A stretch of DNA of 64,000 nucleotides from Aquincolibacterium sp041674705 (lineage in GTDB: Bacteria; Omnitrophota; Omnitrophia; Omnitrophales; Aquincolibacteriaceae): positions 1-64,000 of the forward strand of contig JBAYVF010000001.1 in the NCBI GenBank assembly GCA_041674705.1. Direction: 5' to 3'. Below the pieces are notes generated by a model that saw only the letters and a list, made by a program, of their open reading frames with translations, did not search any database and had not been told where the DNA came from. A program made the position numbers and the translations under genes. Numbering within the stretch: the first letter of the stretch is position 1; every line of letters starts with the position of its first letter. Below are positions 15,860 to 24,803 of the stretch, one piece after another.

Positions 15860-18745
15860 ATGCAGACCATTTTCTTTTTTTACGGACTGGCATTCCTTAT
15901 CATGGGGATCGTGATTTTTATGATGCCCAAGGAAAGGGACCTTCTGGATCTTTCGGAGGACCTTTGGCTTGTGGGGCTTTTCGGGCTTTTTCATGGGGCC
16001 AATGAATGGGTGGATCTCTTTATTCTGAGGGGATCTCCTTTTAACGTGGAGATGCTGACAGTCTTCGGGGCGTTGCTCCTTCCCTTGTCTTTTGCTCCTC
16101 TGCTTCAGTTTGGCGTACGGACCCTTTTCCGGGGCACGCGCTCTTTTCCCGCCTTAAAGCATCTTTGGATGATCGCTCTTGCAGGGTGGGCTGTGGTGTG
16201 TTTTCTAACCTCCGGTTTTTTGCTTCCAGGAATTTTCGCGCGTTATTTCATCGGTTTTCCGGGTGCGGTCCTCACCGGGATAGGATTGTTTCGAGCGTTT
16301 TGGAAATCCGAGCGAAAAGGATTTCCGGCGACGGTTTGGGTCGGGGCGCTGGGCGTCGCAGGAGTTTTTGTCCTGTATGGAATCTTGACCGGCCTCGTGG
16401 TGCCGAAAGCCGGATTCTTCCCGGCTTTCTGGATCAATTATCCCAACTTTATTCAGCTTACGGGCATTCCCGTGCAATTTTTCAGGATGATCTGCGCCGT
16501 TCTTTTAGCGGCCAGTTTTTTTGCTCTGGCCGGGATCTATGCGTTCAGCCCCTTGAACAAAAAAATCATAAGACGGGGGGGGATCCAACGAAAGATCACG
16601 TTATTCCTTTGGAGCTTCAGTTCCGTCGTCGCGTTACTGACTGTTGGGCTTGTTTGTGTTTGGAGCTATCGGGCGATTTTAGGGAACATAGGGCAAGAAC
16701 AATTAAAAGTGGCGCGTATGTTGTCGGTTTCTATCAACGAATTGATCGATCAAGAAGTTGAAGAGCTTCAAGGCCATCTGACCAGTCGCGCATGGAAGCA
16801 AGCCGTGGAAGAAGCGAATCTCCGCTATAGCGCGATGTCCCCGGCCGCCATTTTAAAGAACATGGAGGAAATGGATAAGAAATGGATCTCGGGTGAAGAG
16901 GGCGGAGTCATCAAAAGTTATTTAGAAAAACTTATGAGTCTCAGGCTCAAAGATCTGGTAGCTGCGGATAAGGATATGGCCGAAATATTCCTGACCGATC
17001 GCTACGGAGGCTTGGTTGCGGCGTCAGAAAAGACAAGTGATTTTTATCAAGCGGATGAAAGTTGGTGGCAGAAGGCTTATGCCGGCGGGAAAGGGGCTGT
17101 TTTTTTGGGGGACATTGTCTTAGACGAATCCAGCGGTACCCTGAGCATTCTTTTAGCGCTTCCTATCCGGAATGAAAACGGCGAAGTGATCGGTATATGC
17201 AAAGACTCCGTTAATGTTGAAAATCTTTTCTCGTCCCTCAAGGCCTACAGAAACGGTAAGACCGGGCATGCCTCTTTGGTCGATGCCCAAGGAAATATCG
17301 TCTACCATGAGGGCGTCCGGCCCCTCAGTGTGAAATTATTCAGCAAAGAGGAAATGGAAAAGGTCATTCGGGAAAAGACTTTGTTGATCCGAAGCGAAGA
17401 AGGCGTCCATTCCCGTGAGATGCTTTTTACTTCCGCGGAAAGAGTGGAGGCGCCTCTTCTCCTGGAAAATGGCATTTTCTGGTATTTGTGCGTGGCTCAG
17501 GACAGGGATGAGATTTTCCAGCCCTTGAAACAGTTGGTCATCGAGGGAAGCATGCTTCTGTTGCTTCTCTTGGGACTTGTTGTTTTTTTCGGGCTTATTG
17601 TTGGAGACAGGTTTGCGAGGCCGATCCGGGAACTTCAAAAAGCGACCGAGAAGATCATGGCGGGACGCATGGATTACAAGATCGAACTTTGGACGGGAGA
17701 TGAGATCCAGGAATTTGCGGAATCTTTCAACGCCATGATCGCGGACCTCCTGGAGAAACAAAAAAGCCTGCTAAAAAGCAGGCGCGAGATCGAGGAGCTG
17801 TCCCGTGGATTAGAAGCCAAAGTGGGAGAGAGGACAAAAGATCTTTCAGAAAGTCAACGCGCGACGATGAATATTCTGGAAGATCTGACCGAAACCAACA
17901 AAAAACTGGAACAGTACACGAAGGAATTGACCCAGGCGAAAGACGAATTGGAGATGCAGGCCTGGGGGCTCCAGAGGGCGAATGATGGGATCAAGGCTCT
18001 TTATCAGGAGTTGGAAACTAAGAACGTCGATCTCGCGAAACTGAACCACCTTAAGGATGACTTCGTTTCCATCGTGGCACATGAACTCCGGAACCCGCTC
18101 GGGATCGTCCGGGAAGCTGCGGCCCTTATCCTGGACGGGCTTGTCGGCCCCGTCTCTGAGAGCCAGAAAAAATACCTCGAAATTATCAAGCGGACCGGGG
18201 AGCGGCTGATCCATATCACGACCGACCTTCTGGATCTTGCAAAGATCGAGTCCGGGAAGATCGTGCTGAATTATGAAAAGATCGATCTTTTATCCCTGGC
18301 GCGGCAGGCCTGTGAGGGGATCACCCTTCGCGCTCAAAAGAAAGGGATCGCCATCCGGGAAGATTTCCCGGGAGAAAAACTCGAGATCTCGGGCGATTTT
18401 GACAAACTCTTGCAGGTCATGGTCAACCTTTTGAGTAATGCCTTCAAGTTCACGGAAAAAGGAAGTATCACCGTGGAGGTCAAGGATCTTGGAGACGAGG
18501 TCCGGTGCGCGGTGAAGGATACCGGCGAGGGGATTTCCGGGGAGAATCTCGCAAGACTCTTCAGTAAGTTTGAGCAATTCGGCAAGCCCAGCGTTACTTC
18601 AGAAAAAGGTTCGGGGTTGGGGCTCGTGATCTCCAAGAGCATTATCGAAGCTCATGGTGGCCGGATGGGAGCCGAAAGTGAGCTTGGAAAAGGCTCCTCA
18701 TTTTTCTTTACTCTTCCCAAAATCTCTCCCCCGAAAGTAGCGTAG
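15860..18745 (+). CDS. Large membrane sensor histidine kinase (multi-TM, Cache, HAMP)
   Basis: The 961-residue kinase begins with about seven hydrophobic segments (residues 1-230), then a second membrane-flanked extracytoplasmic region (about 240-570) with a Cache-like fold (YGGLVAASEKTSDFYQADESWW). HAMP follows (about 585-640, starting DRFARPIREL) and then a long coiled coil. HisKA carries the phospho-accepting His in IVAHELRNPL. The HATPase has NLLSNAFKF, DTGEGI and GSGLGL. It has two separate sensory modules and is the only complete kinase in this gene run, so it is the likely phosphodonor for the receiver at 13359. It ends at a strong terminator. Confidence 0.92.
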   Translation: MQTIFFFYGLAFLIMGIVIFMMPKERDLLDLSEDLWLVGLFGLFHGANEWVDLFILRGSPFNVEMLTVFGALLLPLSFAPLLQFGVRTLFRGTRSFPALKHLWMIALAGWAVVCFLTSGFLLPGIFARYFIGFPGAVLTGIGLFRAFWKSERKGFPATVWVGALGVAGVFVLYGILTGLVVPKAGFFPAFWINYPNFIQLTGIPVQFFRMICAVLLAASFFALAGIYAFSPLNKKIIRRGGIQRKITLFLWSFSSVVALLTVGLVCVWSYRAILGNIGQEQLKVARMLSVSINELIDQEVEELQGHLTSRAWKQAVEEANLRYSAMSPAAILKNMEEMDKKWISGEEGGVIKSYLEKLMSLRLKDLVAADKDMAEIFLTDRYGGLVAASEKTSDFYQADESWWQKAYAGGKGAVFLGDIVLDESSGTLSILLALPIRNENGEVIGICKDSVNVENLFSSLKAYRNGKTGHASLVDAQGNIVYHEGVRPLSVKLFSKEEMEKVIREKTLLIRSEEGVHSREMLFTSAERVEAPLLLENGIFWYLCVAQDRDEIFQPLKQLVIEGSMLLLLLLGLVVFFGLIVGDRFARPIRELQKATEKIMAGRMDYKIELWTGDEIQEFAESFNAMIADLLEKQKSLLKSRREIEELSRGLEAKVGERTKDLSESQRATMNILEDLTETNKKLEQYTKELTQAKDELEMQAWGLQRANDGIKALYQELETKNVDLAKLNHLKDDFVSIVAHELRNPLGIVREAAALILDGLVGPVSESQKKYLEIIKRTGERLIHITTDLLDLAKIESGKIVLNYEKIDLLSLARQACEGITLRAQKKGIAIREDFPGEKLEISGDFDKLLQVMVNLLSNAFKFTEKGSITVEVKDLGDEVRCAVKDTGEGISGENLARLFSKFEQFGKPSVTSEKGSGLGLVISKSIIEAHGGRMGAESELGKGSSFFFTLPKISPPKVA

Positions 18746-18759
18746 GATAAGAGCGGTCA

Positions 18760-18811
18760 TAAAAAAAGCCCCCGCGCTTTCTTGCGAAAGCAAAAGCGGG
18801 GGCTTTTTTAT
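18760..18811. terminator. Strong bidirectional terminator
   Basis: AGCCCCCGC pairs with GCGGGGGCT, with an inner GCTTTC/GAAAGC hairpin. The stem is flanked by an A-run and a T-run, so it can end transcription on the plus strand and also from the minus-strand groEL1 side. Confidence 0.88.
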
Positions 18812-18820
18812 ACTTTCCGC

Positions 18821-18890
18821 TGTCATTCCCGCATGTATTAAGCGGGAATCCATGTTTTTGGATCCCCGATTTAAGCATTCGGGGATGACA
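18821..18890 (+). repeat. TGTCAT...ATGACA palindromic repeat, copy 1
   Basis: It starts TGTCATTCCCGC and ends CATTCGGGGATGACA. Hairpins are CCCGC/GCGGG and ATCCCCGA/TTCGGGGAT-like arms. Copies 2 and 3 are at 23042-23104 and, inside queA, 53941-54008. Confidence 0.85.
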
Positions 18891-18895
18891 TTTTT

Positions 18896-20524
18896 TTATT
18901 CGATGCTTCCCGAATAATTCGAGGATTTTTTCTTATCCTCATCCTTCTTTTCCTTGGGTTTTTCCGCGATCACGCATTCGGTCGTGAGGATGAGCCCGGC
19001 GATCGAGCAGGCATTCTCCACCGCGATGCGAACGACTTTGGCGGGGTCAATGACCTTGTCTTCGACGAGGTCGCTGTACTCGCAAGTCTGAGCGTTGAAT
19101 CCGAATGCGCCCTTGCCCTCAAGGATCTTTTTCACAACGACCGATCCATCCACGCCGGCGTTGTGGGCGATCTTGCGGGCCGGTTCCTGAAGCGCGCGAC
19201 GAACGATCTGGACGCCGGTAGCTTCATCGCCTGAGGACTTCAGATCATCCAGCGAGGCAATAGAACGCAAAAGAGCGACGCCGCCGCCCGGGACGATGCC
19301 TTCTTCGATGGCCGCACGGGTCGCGTGCAAAGCGTCCTCGATACGGGCCTTCATCTCTTTCATCTCGACTTCGGTGGCCGCGCCAACCTTCACAACAGCG
19401 ACGCCGCCGGAAAGTTTCGCGAGACGTTCCTTAAGCTTTTCTTTGTCATACTCCGAGTCGGAGCGTTCGATCTCCGCCTTGATCTGATCGCAGCGTCCCT
19501 TGATGTCCTTCTGGGTGCCGGCGCTTCCGACGATCGTGGTGTTGTCCTTGTCGATCACCACGCGCTGGGCCGTGCCGAGCATCTCAAGGTCCACGTTCTC
19601 GAGTTTCACACCGAGATCTTCGGAGATGAACTTGCCTTTGGTGATGATCGCGATATCTTCCATCAGGGCCTTGCGGCGATCCCCGAATCCGGGGGCCTTC
19701 ACGGCCGCGATCTGAAGCACGCCGCGGATCTTGTTCACCACCAAGGTGGCGAGCGCTTCACCTTCGATATCTTCCGAGATAATGAGAAGGGGCTTACCGA
19801 GGCGCGCCACTTTCTCCAGGACAGGGACGAGATCCTTTACGGAACTGACTTTTTTCTCGTAAAGCAGGATGTAAGGTTCCTTCAAGACCACTTCCATCCG
19901 CTCGGCATCGGTCACAAAATAAGGTGACAAATAGCCGCGGTCGAATTGCATGCCTTCGACGACGTCGAGCTCGGTCTTGAGGCCTTTGGCTTCTTCAACC
20001 GTGATCACGCCTTCTTTGCCGACTTTTTCCAGGGCATCCGCCAGAAGCTGGCCGATACTCTGGTCGTTATTGGCGCTGATGGCGCCGACGGCGGTGATGT
20101 CTTCTTTGCCCTTGACGGCCTTGGACATTTTCTTGATGGTTTCCACGATCTTGGCCGAGGCTTTGTCGATCCCGCGTTTCAGGGCCATGGGATTGGCGCC
20201 GGCGGTGACGTTCTTGAGGCCTTCGGACACGATGGATTGGGCCAGGACCGTTGCGGTCGTGGTGCCGTCCCCGGCGTTATCCGAGGTTTTTTCCGCGACT
20301 TCACGGACCATTTGGGCGCCCATATTTTCATACGGGTCCTTCAAGTCAATTTCTTTGGCGACCGTGACGCCGTCCTTGGTGACGAGCGGCGCGCCGAACT
20401 TTTTATCGATCACCACATTGCGGCCGCGGGGACCGAGCGTGACGCTGACAGCCCTTGCGAGGATGTCGACGCCGCGTTTGATCTTCTGGCGCGCTTCTTC
20501 TGAATACGAGATAAGTTTTGCCAT
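18896..20524 (-). CDS. groEL: Chaperonin GroEL, copy 1 (no GGM tail)
   Basis: The 542-residue protein is a full-length 60-kDa chaperonin with VTLGPRGRNVVIDK, the ATPase loop AGDGTTTATVLAQ, and GIVPGGGVALLR. It refolds proteins as a 14-mer with GroES. Its C-terminus ends in KKKSSNYSGSIE instead of the usual Gly-Gly-Met repeats, unlike copy 2. ATG 20524 has AAAGGAG six bases before it. It lies downstream of groES on the same strand, separated by a palindromic repeat. The missing GGM tail suggests a specialised paralogue. Confidence 0.97.
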   Translation of the reverse strand: MAKLISYSEEARQKIKRGVDILARAVSVTLGPRGRNVVIDKKFGAPLVTKDGVTVAKEIDLKDPYENMGAQMVREVAEKTSDNAGDGTTTATVLAQSIVSEGLKNVTAGANPMALKRGIDKASAKIVETIKKMSKAVKGKEDITAVGAISANNDQSIGQLLADALEKVGKEGVITVEEAKGLKTELDVVEGMQFDRGYLSPYFVTDAERMEVVLKEPYILLYEKKVSSVKDLVPVLEKVARLGKPLLIISEDIEGEALATLVVNKIRGVLQIAAVKAPGFGDRRKALMEDIAIITKGKFISEDLGVKLENVDLEMLGTAQRVVIDKDNTTIVGSAGTQKDIKGRCDQIKAEIERSDSEYDKEKLKERLAKLSGGVAVVKVGAATEVEMKEMKARIEDALHATRAAIEEGIVPGGGVALLRSIASLDDLKSSGDEATGVQIVRRALQEPARKIAHNAGVDGSVVVKKILEGKGAFGFNAQTCEYSDLVEDKVIDPAKVVRIAVENACSIAGLILTTECVIAEKPKEKKDEDKKKSSNYSGSIE

Positions 20525-20542
20525 CACTAACTCCTTTGGTTA

Positions 20543-20651
20543 ATTTCCAATAACCAAGATACAAGCACCAATCAAATTCCAATCACCAAGAACCAATTAT
20601 TTTGAAATTTTGTCATTGGGATTTGTTTGGTTATTGTTTCTTGTGATTTGG
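20543..20651. repeat. AT-rich interspersed palindrome (CAAGAAACAA family), copy 1
   Basis: The plus strand has CCAATAACCAAGATACAAGCACC near the left end and TTTGGTTATTGTTTCTTGTG near the right end, which can pair. Copies occur at 24668, 35712, 59776 and 63180, all between genes. Reading frames through them give spurious N-terminal extensions on neighbouring genes. Confidence 0.8.
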
Positions 20652-20948
20652 TTATTTTTCTGATTCGTAAACTGCTAAAATTTCGCTCTCTTTGACGATC
20701 TTGTGCTTTGCGCCATCGATCAAGATGTCGTCGCCGGAATATTTCCCGAAGAGCACGCGATCGCCTTTTTTGACTTCAATAGGCTGGACTTTGCCGGATT
20801 CGAGCACTTTCCCCGTGCCGACCGCGATCACCTTGCCTTCGGTCTTCTCTTCTTTCGCGGTATCCGGGAGGATGATGCCGCCCTTGGTCTTTGCTTCCGC
20901 TTCAAGCACTTCCACAAGCACTCTGTCTGCTAACGGTCTGACTTTCAT
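20652..20948 (-). CDS. groES: Co-chaperonin GroES
   Basis: The 98-residue protein is a complete GroES with KVRPLADRVLVEV, the mobile loop KTKGGIILPDTAKE and the roof region of the heptamer. It caps GroEL rings during folding. ATG 20948 is chosen because AAAGGAG lies nine bases upstream; a longer frame to 21023 runs into an inverted repeat (GTGACTTAC/GTAAGTCAC, 20972-21004) that may be a regulatory hairpin. It sits between the two groEL copies. Confidence 0.97.
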   Translation of the reverse strand: MKVRPLADRVLVEVLEAEAKTKGGIILPDTAKEEKTEGKVIAVGTGKVLESGKVQPIEVKKGDRVLFGKYSGDDILIDGAKHKIVKESEILAVYESEK

Positions 20949-21009
20949 TTTGGATTCTCCTTTAATGAGCACGTGACTTACGGAACGAAGTGTGCGTAAG
21001 TCACTGTGC

Positions 21010-21287
21010 GAATTGAACCCCACACCCAGCCTTAGCTTAAGGACCGCTTGATCCGCTGCTTTAAGGCCGTCAGTGCTTGGGCATAATGTTTAAATCTTCT
21101 CTCACGATCCCTCGCATCGGCTTCAGACATGTAAGCTTCATAATACTTAAGCTCCCATGATCCTTTGGCCTGGTGCTCGGTCATTCTCCTTTTCAGGTTA
21201 TTGCTATACCCGTAGTACAGGTCTTGAGTTTTTTTGTTTTTTAAAACGTATACGTAATACATGTCAAGCTGGGTGTGGGGTTAATTC
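21010..21287. repeat. Inverted repeats flanking the GIY-YIG gene
   Basis: Left arm 21010-21030 (GAATTGAACCCCACACCCAGC) and right arm 21268-21287 are reverse complements over 20 bases with one extra G. They enclose only the GIY-YIG gene, giving a 278-bp mobile-looking cassette. Confidence 0.8.
21032..21262 (-). CDS. GIY-YIG domain protein (UPF0213-like)
   Basis: The 76-residue single-domain protein carries YYVYVLKN, YYGYSNNLKRRM and the late Glu region of small GIY-YIG nucleases. The start is at 21262. Family members are often stand-alone and lack a target-recognition domain, and biological roles are mostly unknown. It is inserted between groEL2 and groES and framed by inverted repeats, so it may encode or have been carried by a small mobile cassette. 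Confidence 0.85.
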   Translation of the reverse strand: MYYVYVLKNKKTQDLYYGYSNNLKRRMTEHQAKGSWELKYYEAYMSEADARDRERRFKHYAQALTALKQRIKRSLS

Positions 21288-21293
21288 GGACTT

Positions 21294-21333
21294 ATCACTT
21301 AGCTCTCCGCCGGTAGCGGATTCGCTAAGTGAT
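21294..21333 (-). terminator. Hairpin after groEL2
   Basis: ATCACTTAGC and GCTAAGTGAT form a 10-bp stem with a nested CCGC/GCGG hairpin, eight bases after the groEL2 stop. It lacks a strong T-run, so it could also be an mRNA-stabilising structure. Confidence 0.45.
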
Positions 21334-21340
21334 GTCCTCA

Positions 21341-23002
21341 TTAATAATCCATGCCCCCCATACCGCCCATTCCTCCCATGCCGCCGCCCATACCTCCCGG
21401 AGGCATTCCCATACCGGGCTTATCATCTTCGGGGAGATTGGTGATGAGGGTTTCGGTGGTGAGGAGCAGACCGGAAACACTGGCTGCATTCTGGAGCGCG
21501 CTGCGGGTGACTTTCTTCGGGTCAATGACGCCGGCTTCGACCAGATTCTCAAACTCGCCCGTCTCGGCGTTGTATCCGATATTGCCCTTTTCGGACATGA
21601 CGCGCTGAACGACGACCGAGCCTTCCTCGCCGGCATTGAAGGCCAGCTGACGAAGAGGTTCTTCAACCGCGCGCCGGATGATCTCGGCGCCGATCTTTTC
21701 ATCGCCCTTGAGCTTGAGGCCGTCGAGCGCGACAGAAGCGCGCAAAAGCGCCACACCGCCGCCCGGGACAATGCCTTCTTCCACGGCCGCGCGGGTTGCG
21801 TGTAAAGCGTCTTCCACACGAGCCTTCTTTTCTTTCATCTCCGTTTCGGTTGCGGCGCCGACATGAATGACCGCGACCCCGCCCGCGAGCTTCGCGAGGC
21901 GTTCCTGGAGTTTTTCTTTGTCATAATCGGAATCGGTATCTTCGATCTGTTTTTTGATCTGACCGATCCGGCTGGTGATATCCGCGCTCTTCCCGGCGCC
22001 TTCGATGATCGTGGTCTTGTCTTTATCCACGGTCACGCGTTTTGCGCGGCCGAGGTCCTTCAAGGTCACGTTCTCGAGTTTGATGCCGAGGTCTTCGGTG
22101 ATCGCCTTGCCGCCGGTGAGGATCGCGATATCTTCCAGCATGGCCTTACGGCGATCGCCATATCCCGGGGCTTTGACCGCGCAAACGGCCAGCGTGCCGC
22201 GGATCTTGTTGACCACCAGCGTTGCGAGCGCTTCGCCGTCCACTTCTTCGGCGATGATAATGAGGGGTTTGCCGGCCTTGGACGCGGCTTCGAGGATCGG
22301 GAGCATGTCCTTGACCGAGGAGATCTTCTTTTCATTGATCAGGATGAACGGTTCTTCGAGTACGACTTCCATGCGCTCGGTGTCGGTCACAAAATACGGG
22401 GAAAGATATCCCTGATCGAACTGCATGCCTTCCACCACATCGAGCGTCGTTGCCGTGGTTTTGGCTTCTTCGACCGTGATGACGCCGTCTTTACCGACTT
22501 TGTCCATGGCCTCGGCGATATGATCGCCGATCGTGGTATCGGAGTTCGCGGCGATCGAAGCGATCTGCGCGATCTCTTTTTTATCCTTGCCGATGGGTTT
22601 GGCGACTTTATCGAGTTCGGCGACGATGGCTTCGACGGCTTTATCAATGCCGCGCTTGAGGGCCATCGGGTTGGCTCCGGCCGTGACGTTCTTCAGGCCT
22701 TCGCGGTAGATCGCTTGAGCGAGGATGGTCGCGGTCGTGGTGCCGTCTCCGGCCACGTCGGAAGTTTTAGAAGCGACTTCCTTGACCATCTGAGCGCCCA
22801 TATTTTCATAAGGGTCTTCGAGCTCGATCTCTTTAGCGACCGAGACGCCGTCTTTGGTGACGGTCGGGGAGCCGAATTTCTTTTCAAGGACGACGTTCCG
22901 GCCTTTGGGACCGAGGGTGACCTTGACTGCGTTTGCGAGTTGATCGACGCCATGCAGGATCGCGCGGCGTGCCTCTTCACTGAACAGAAGTTGTTTTGCC
23001 AT
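21341..23002 (-). CDS. groEL: Chaperonin GroEL, copy 2 (GGM tail, CIRCE-controlled)
   Basis: The 553-residue protein is a canonical GroEL with VTLGPKGRNVVLEK, AGDGTTTATILAQ, GIVPGGGVALLR and a C-terminal Gly-Gly-Met repeat ending GMDY. ATG 23002 follows AAAGGGA. An open frame extends 55 codons further upstream but is only the translated TGTCAT repeat at 23042-23104. A promoter and CIRCE operator lie at 23154-23218, so heat-shock control by HrcA is expected. This is probably the housekeeping chaperonin, and the minus-strand order is groEL2, GIY-YIG, groES, groEL1. Confidence 0.97.
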   Translation of the reverse strand: MAKQLLFSEEARRAILHGVDQLANAVKVTLGPKGRNVVLEKKFGSPTVTKDGVSVAKEIELEDPYENMGAQMVKEVASKTSDVAGDGTTTATILAQAIYREGLKNVTAGANPMALKRGIDKAVEAIVAELDKVAKPIGKDKKEIAQIASIAANSDTTIGDHIAEAMDKVGKDGVITVEEAKTTATTLDVVEGMQFDQGYLSPYFVTDTERMEVVLEEPFILINEKKISSVKDMLPILEAASKAGKPLIIIAEEVDGEALATLVVNKIRGTLAVCAVKAPGYGDRRKAMLEDIAILTGGKAITEDLGIKLENVTLKDLGRAKRVTVDKDKTTIIEGAGKSADITSRIGQIKKQIEDTDSDYDKEKLQERLAKLAGGVAVIHVGAATETEMKEKKARVEDALHATRAAVEEGIVPGGGVALLRASVALDGLKLKGDEKIGAEIIRRAVEEPLRQLAFNAGEEGSVVVQRVMSEKGNIGYNAETGEFENLVEAGVIDPKKVTRSALQNAASVSGLLLTTETLITNLPEDDKPGMGMPPGGMGGGMGGMGGMGGMDY

Positions 23003-23040
23003 GTTTGTTCCCTTTCGTGTTAGTCGCCATCTTGATACTG

Positions 23041-23104
<64 letters not shown>

Positions 23105-23153
23105 AACCCCCATGATGACGAATCTGATTAAATTAGAAGATTCAATCGAGGCG

Positions 23154-23180
23154 CTAGCACTCAGCAATTTGGAGTGCCAA
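23154..23180 (-). promoter_or_regulatory. CIRCE operator (HrcA binding site)
   Basis: On the minus strand it reads TTGGCACTC-N9-GAGTGCTAG, one mismatch per half from the consensus TTAGCACTC-N9-GAGTGCTAA. It overlaps the expected transcription start of the groEL2 cluster. Confidence 0.93.
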
Positions 23181-23190
23181 GTGAGGCGTT

Positions 23191-23218
23191 ATTCTATTCG
23201 GCGGGCCAATAAAATCAA
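23191..23218 (-). promoter_or_regulatory. Promoter of the chaperonin cluster
   Basis: On the minus strand TTGATT (23213-23218), a 16-base spacer and TAGAAT (23191-23196) lie just before CIRCE, the usual placement of a vegetative promoter repressed by HrcA. Confidence 0.65.
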
Positions 23219-23237
23219 GGGAATTTTTGGAAAATCA

Positions 23238-23270
23238 GTACGCCGTACGCCTTACTCCGTACTAGGCTTT
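23238..23270 (+). repeat. GTACGCCGTAC repeat at the coaX 3' end
   Basis: AGTACGCCGTACGCC followed by ACTCCGTACT belongs to the same family as the elements at 28305-28396 and 29030-29107. It overlaps the last codons of coaX. Confidence 0.65.
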
Positions 23271-24014
23271 ACTTCGAAAGAGGGCGAGGAGAGACTTGAT
23301 GGAATGCTTCGGATCGATGGTATCGATGAGTCTGGTGTAGGGACGGATCACTTCGGCAAAGCCGCCTGTGGCCAGGACCCGAAGGTTCTTTCCGTACCGC
23401 TTGCGGAACCTTTGGATCAGCTCATCGGTCATGGCGCCATACCCCTCCAGGATCCCGGATTCCATACATTCGCGGGCATTCCTCCCGAGGAAGGTTTTTG
23501 CCGTCTTTGGCATGGGGAGTTCCTTTGGAAGTAGGGCGGCCCTCTGGCCGAGCGCTCTATAGGCGGTTTCAGGTCCCGGGATGATCATTCCACCCAGGAA
23601 AACCCCCTTGGAGTCAATGTAGTCGAATGTAATGGCCGTTCCGTAGTCGATTACAAGCATTGGGAGGCGATACATCCGGCCAGCACCGTAAATATTCACC
23701 TTCCTGTCAACGCCTAAGTTATTGTAGTTACTATACTTATGCCGTATTTTTATCGGAGTATTGCCCCCAACAACCCATGATTTCACACCCTTGATGCTTT
23801 GTAATTTACACTTCAAAAAGTCGGTCATTTTAGGGAAAACAGAGCTTATAATGACGTCTAAACAGAAATTCTTACCACTTTTAGCTATTTTAGAGGCATA
23901 TTTTGGGATATTACTATAATACATGGATCCAAAGTCAACCAAACGGCCTCCTTCGTAGAAACCGACCGTGGCGGCTGTGTTTCCTATATCAATAGCCAGT
24001 ATACGTTTCATCAT
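23262..24014 (-). CDS. coaX: Type III pantothenate kinase
   Basis: The 250-residue protein has the ASKHA-fold motifs of CoaX: DIGNTAATVGFYE at the start, GVDRK in the middle, DYGTAITFD and GGMIIPGP for substrate binding, and ATGGFAEVI near the end. It phosphorylates pantothenate in the first step of coenzyme A synthesis. The start is ATG 24014 or 24011 behind AGAAAGAGAG. It is followed closely on its upstream side by birA, which commonly neighbours coaX. Confidence 0.95.
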   Translation of the reverse strand: MMKRILAIDIGNTAATVGFYEGGRLVDFGSMYYSNIPKYASKIAKSGKNFCLDVIISSVFPKMTDFLKCKLQSIKGVKSWVVGGNTPIKIRHKYSNYNNLGVDRKVNIYGAGRMYRLPMLVIDYGTAITFDYIDSKGVFLGGMIIPGPETAYRALGQRAALLPKELPMPKTAKTFLGRNARECMESGILEGYGAMTDELIQRFRKRYGKNLRVLATGGFAEVIRPYTRLIDTIDPKHSIKSLLALFRSKA

Positions 24015-24111
24015 GCTCTCTTTCTTCCATTTGACCGATCCAACCTCGGAGGTCGGATCGGTTATGATTTACCACTTAAGCTCCCAAAAACAAACAATTC
24101 TGGGATGATGG

Positions 24112-24666
24112 TCACTTTATAGGTGTGTTTTTATATAAATCGTCGCATTTCTGACCCAATTCAAGAAGAATATGGCCAAGAACTTCATCGATGGGATACT
24201 CTTTATGCGTAAGAGCCCGCATCGAGATTCCCTCAGGGGGAAGCTCGCCGGTTTCCGCGTTCACATTGAGCCCGATCCCGATAACGACCGCCTCAAGCTT
24301 CGAGGGGGTGGATACCGCCTCGACCAAGGTGCCGCAGATCTTCCGGGAACCCACCATGACGTCATTGGGCCGCTTGAATTCGGAGTCGATAGCATACTTC
24401 TCTTTCAAGACTTTGGCAACCGCCCGGCAGGCGATCTGGGTGAGCATGGGGGCTTGGGCTTGTGTAAGGGGCGGCCGCAGAAGGATCGAGCAAAGAAGAT
24501 TTTTCCCCGCGGGAGAAAGCCATTGCCGGCCGGGTTTGCCGCGGCCCGAGGTTTGGTGGTCCGAGACGATGACGAGTCCTTCCGGGGCGCCTTGTTTGGC
24601 TTCTTCTAGGGCGACGGTATTGGTCGACGAAACTTCGGGGATGTGGCGGATTTGGAAATGAATCAT
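24112..24666 (-). CDS. birA: Biotin--[acetyl-CoA carboxylase] ligase, short form
   Basis: The 184-residue protein contains the catalytic domain only: SSTNTVALE, DHQTSGRGKPGRQW for biotinyl-AMP formation, FKRPNDVMV and KICGTLVEA. It attaches biotin to carboxylase carrier domains. It lacks the N-terminal HTH of repressor-type BirA, so it should not regulate transcription. It is also short at the C-terminus compared with full-length ligases. ATG 24666 is selected because upstream codons derive from the repeat at 24668. Confidence 0.92.
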   Translation of the reverse strand: MIHFQIRHIPEVSSTNTVALEEAKQGAPEGLVIVSDHQTSGRGKPGRQWLSPAGKNLLCSILLRPPLTQAQAPMLTQIACRAVAKVLKEKYAIDSEFKRPNDVMVGSRKICGTLVEAVSTPSKLEAVVIGIGLNVNAETGELPPEGISMRALTHKEYPIDEVLGHILLELGQKCDDLYKNTPIK

Positions 24667-24667
24667 G

Positions 24668-24796
24668 GCTTCAAATTTCCAATAATCAAGAAACAAGCAC
24701 CAAATAAATTCCAATTTTCAAAATTCAATAAGAACTCGCTTAATTCTTGGGTTTTGGTTATTGATCTTTGCTTGGTTATTGTATCTTGGAGCTTAG
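24668..24796. repeat. AT-rich interspersed palindrome (CAAGAAACAA family), copy 2
   Basis: It contains CCAATAATCAAGAAACAAGCACC on the left and TTGGTTATTGTATCTTGG on the right, with loosely complementary centre sequence. It fills the birA-alr gap. Confidence 0.8.
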
Positions 24797-24803
24797 GATT
24801 TTT

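Noticed and set aside
21863..23023. 386-codon open frame on the plus strand across groEL2
   Set aside because: Antisense shadow of a highly conserved GroEL gene with strong codon bias; no ribosome site or family motif.
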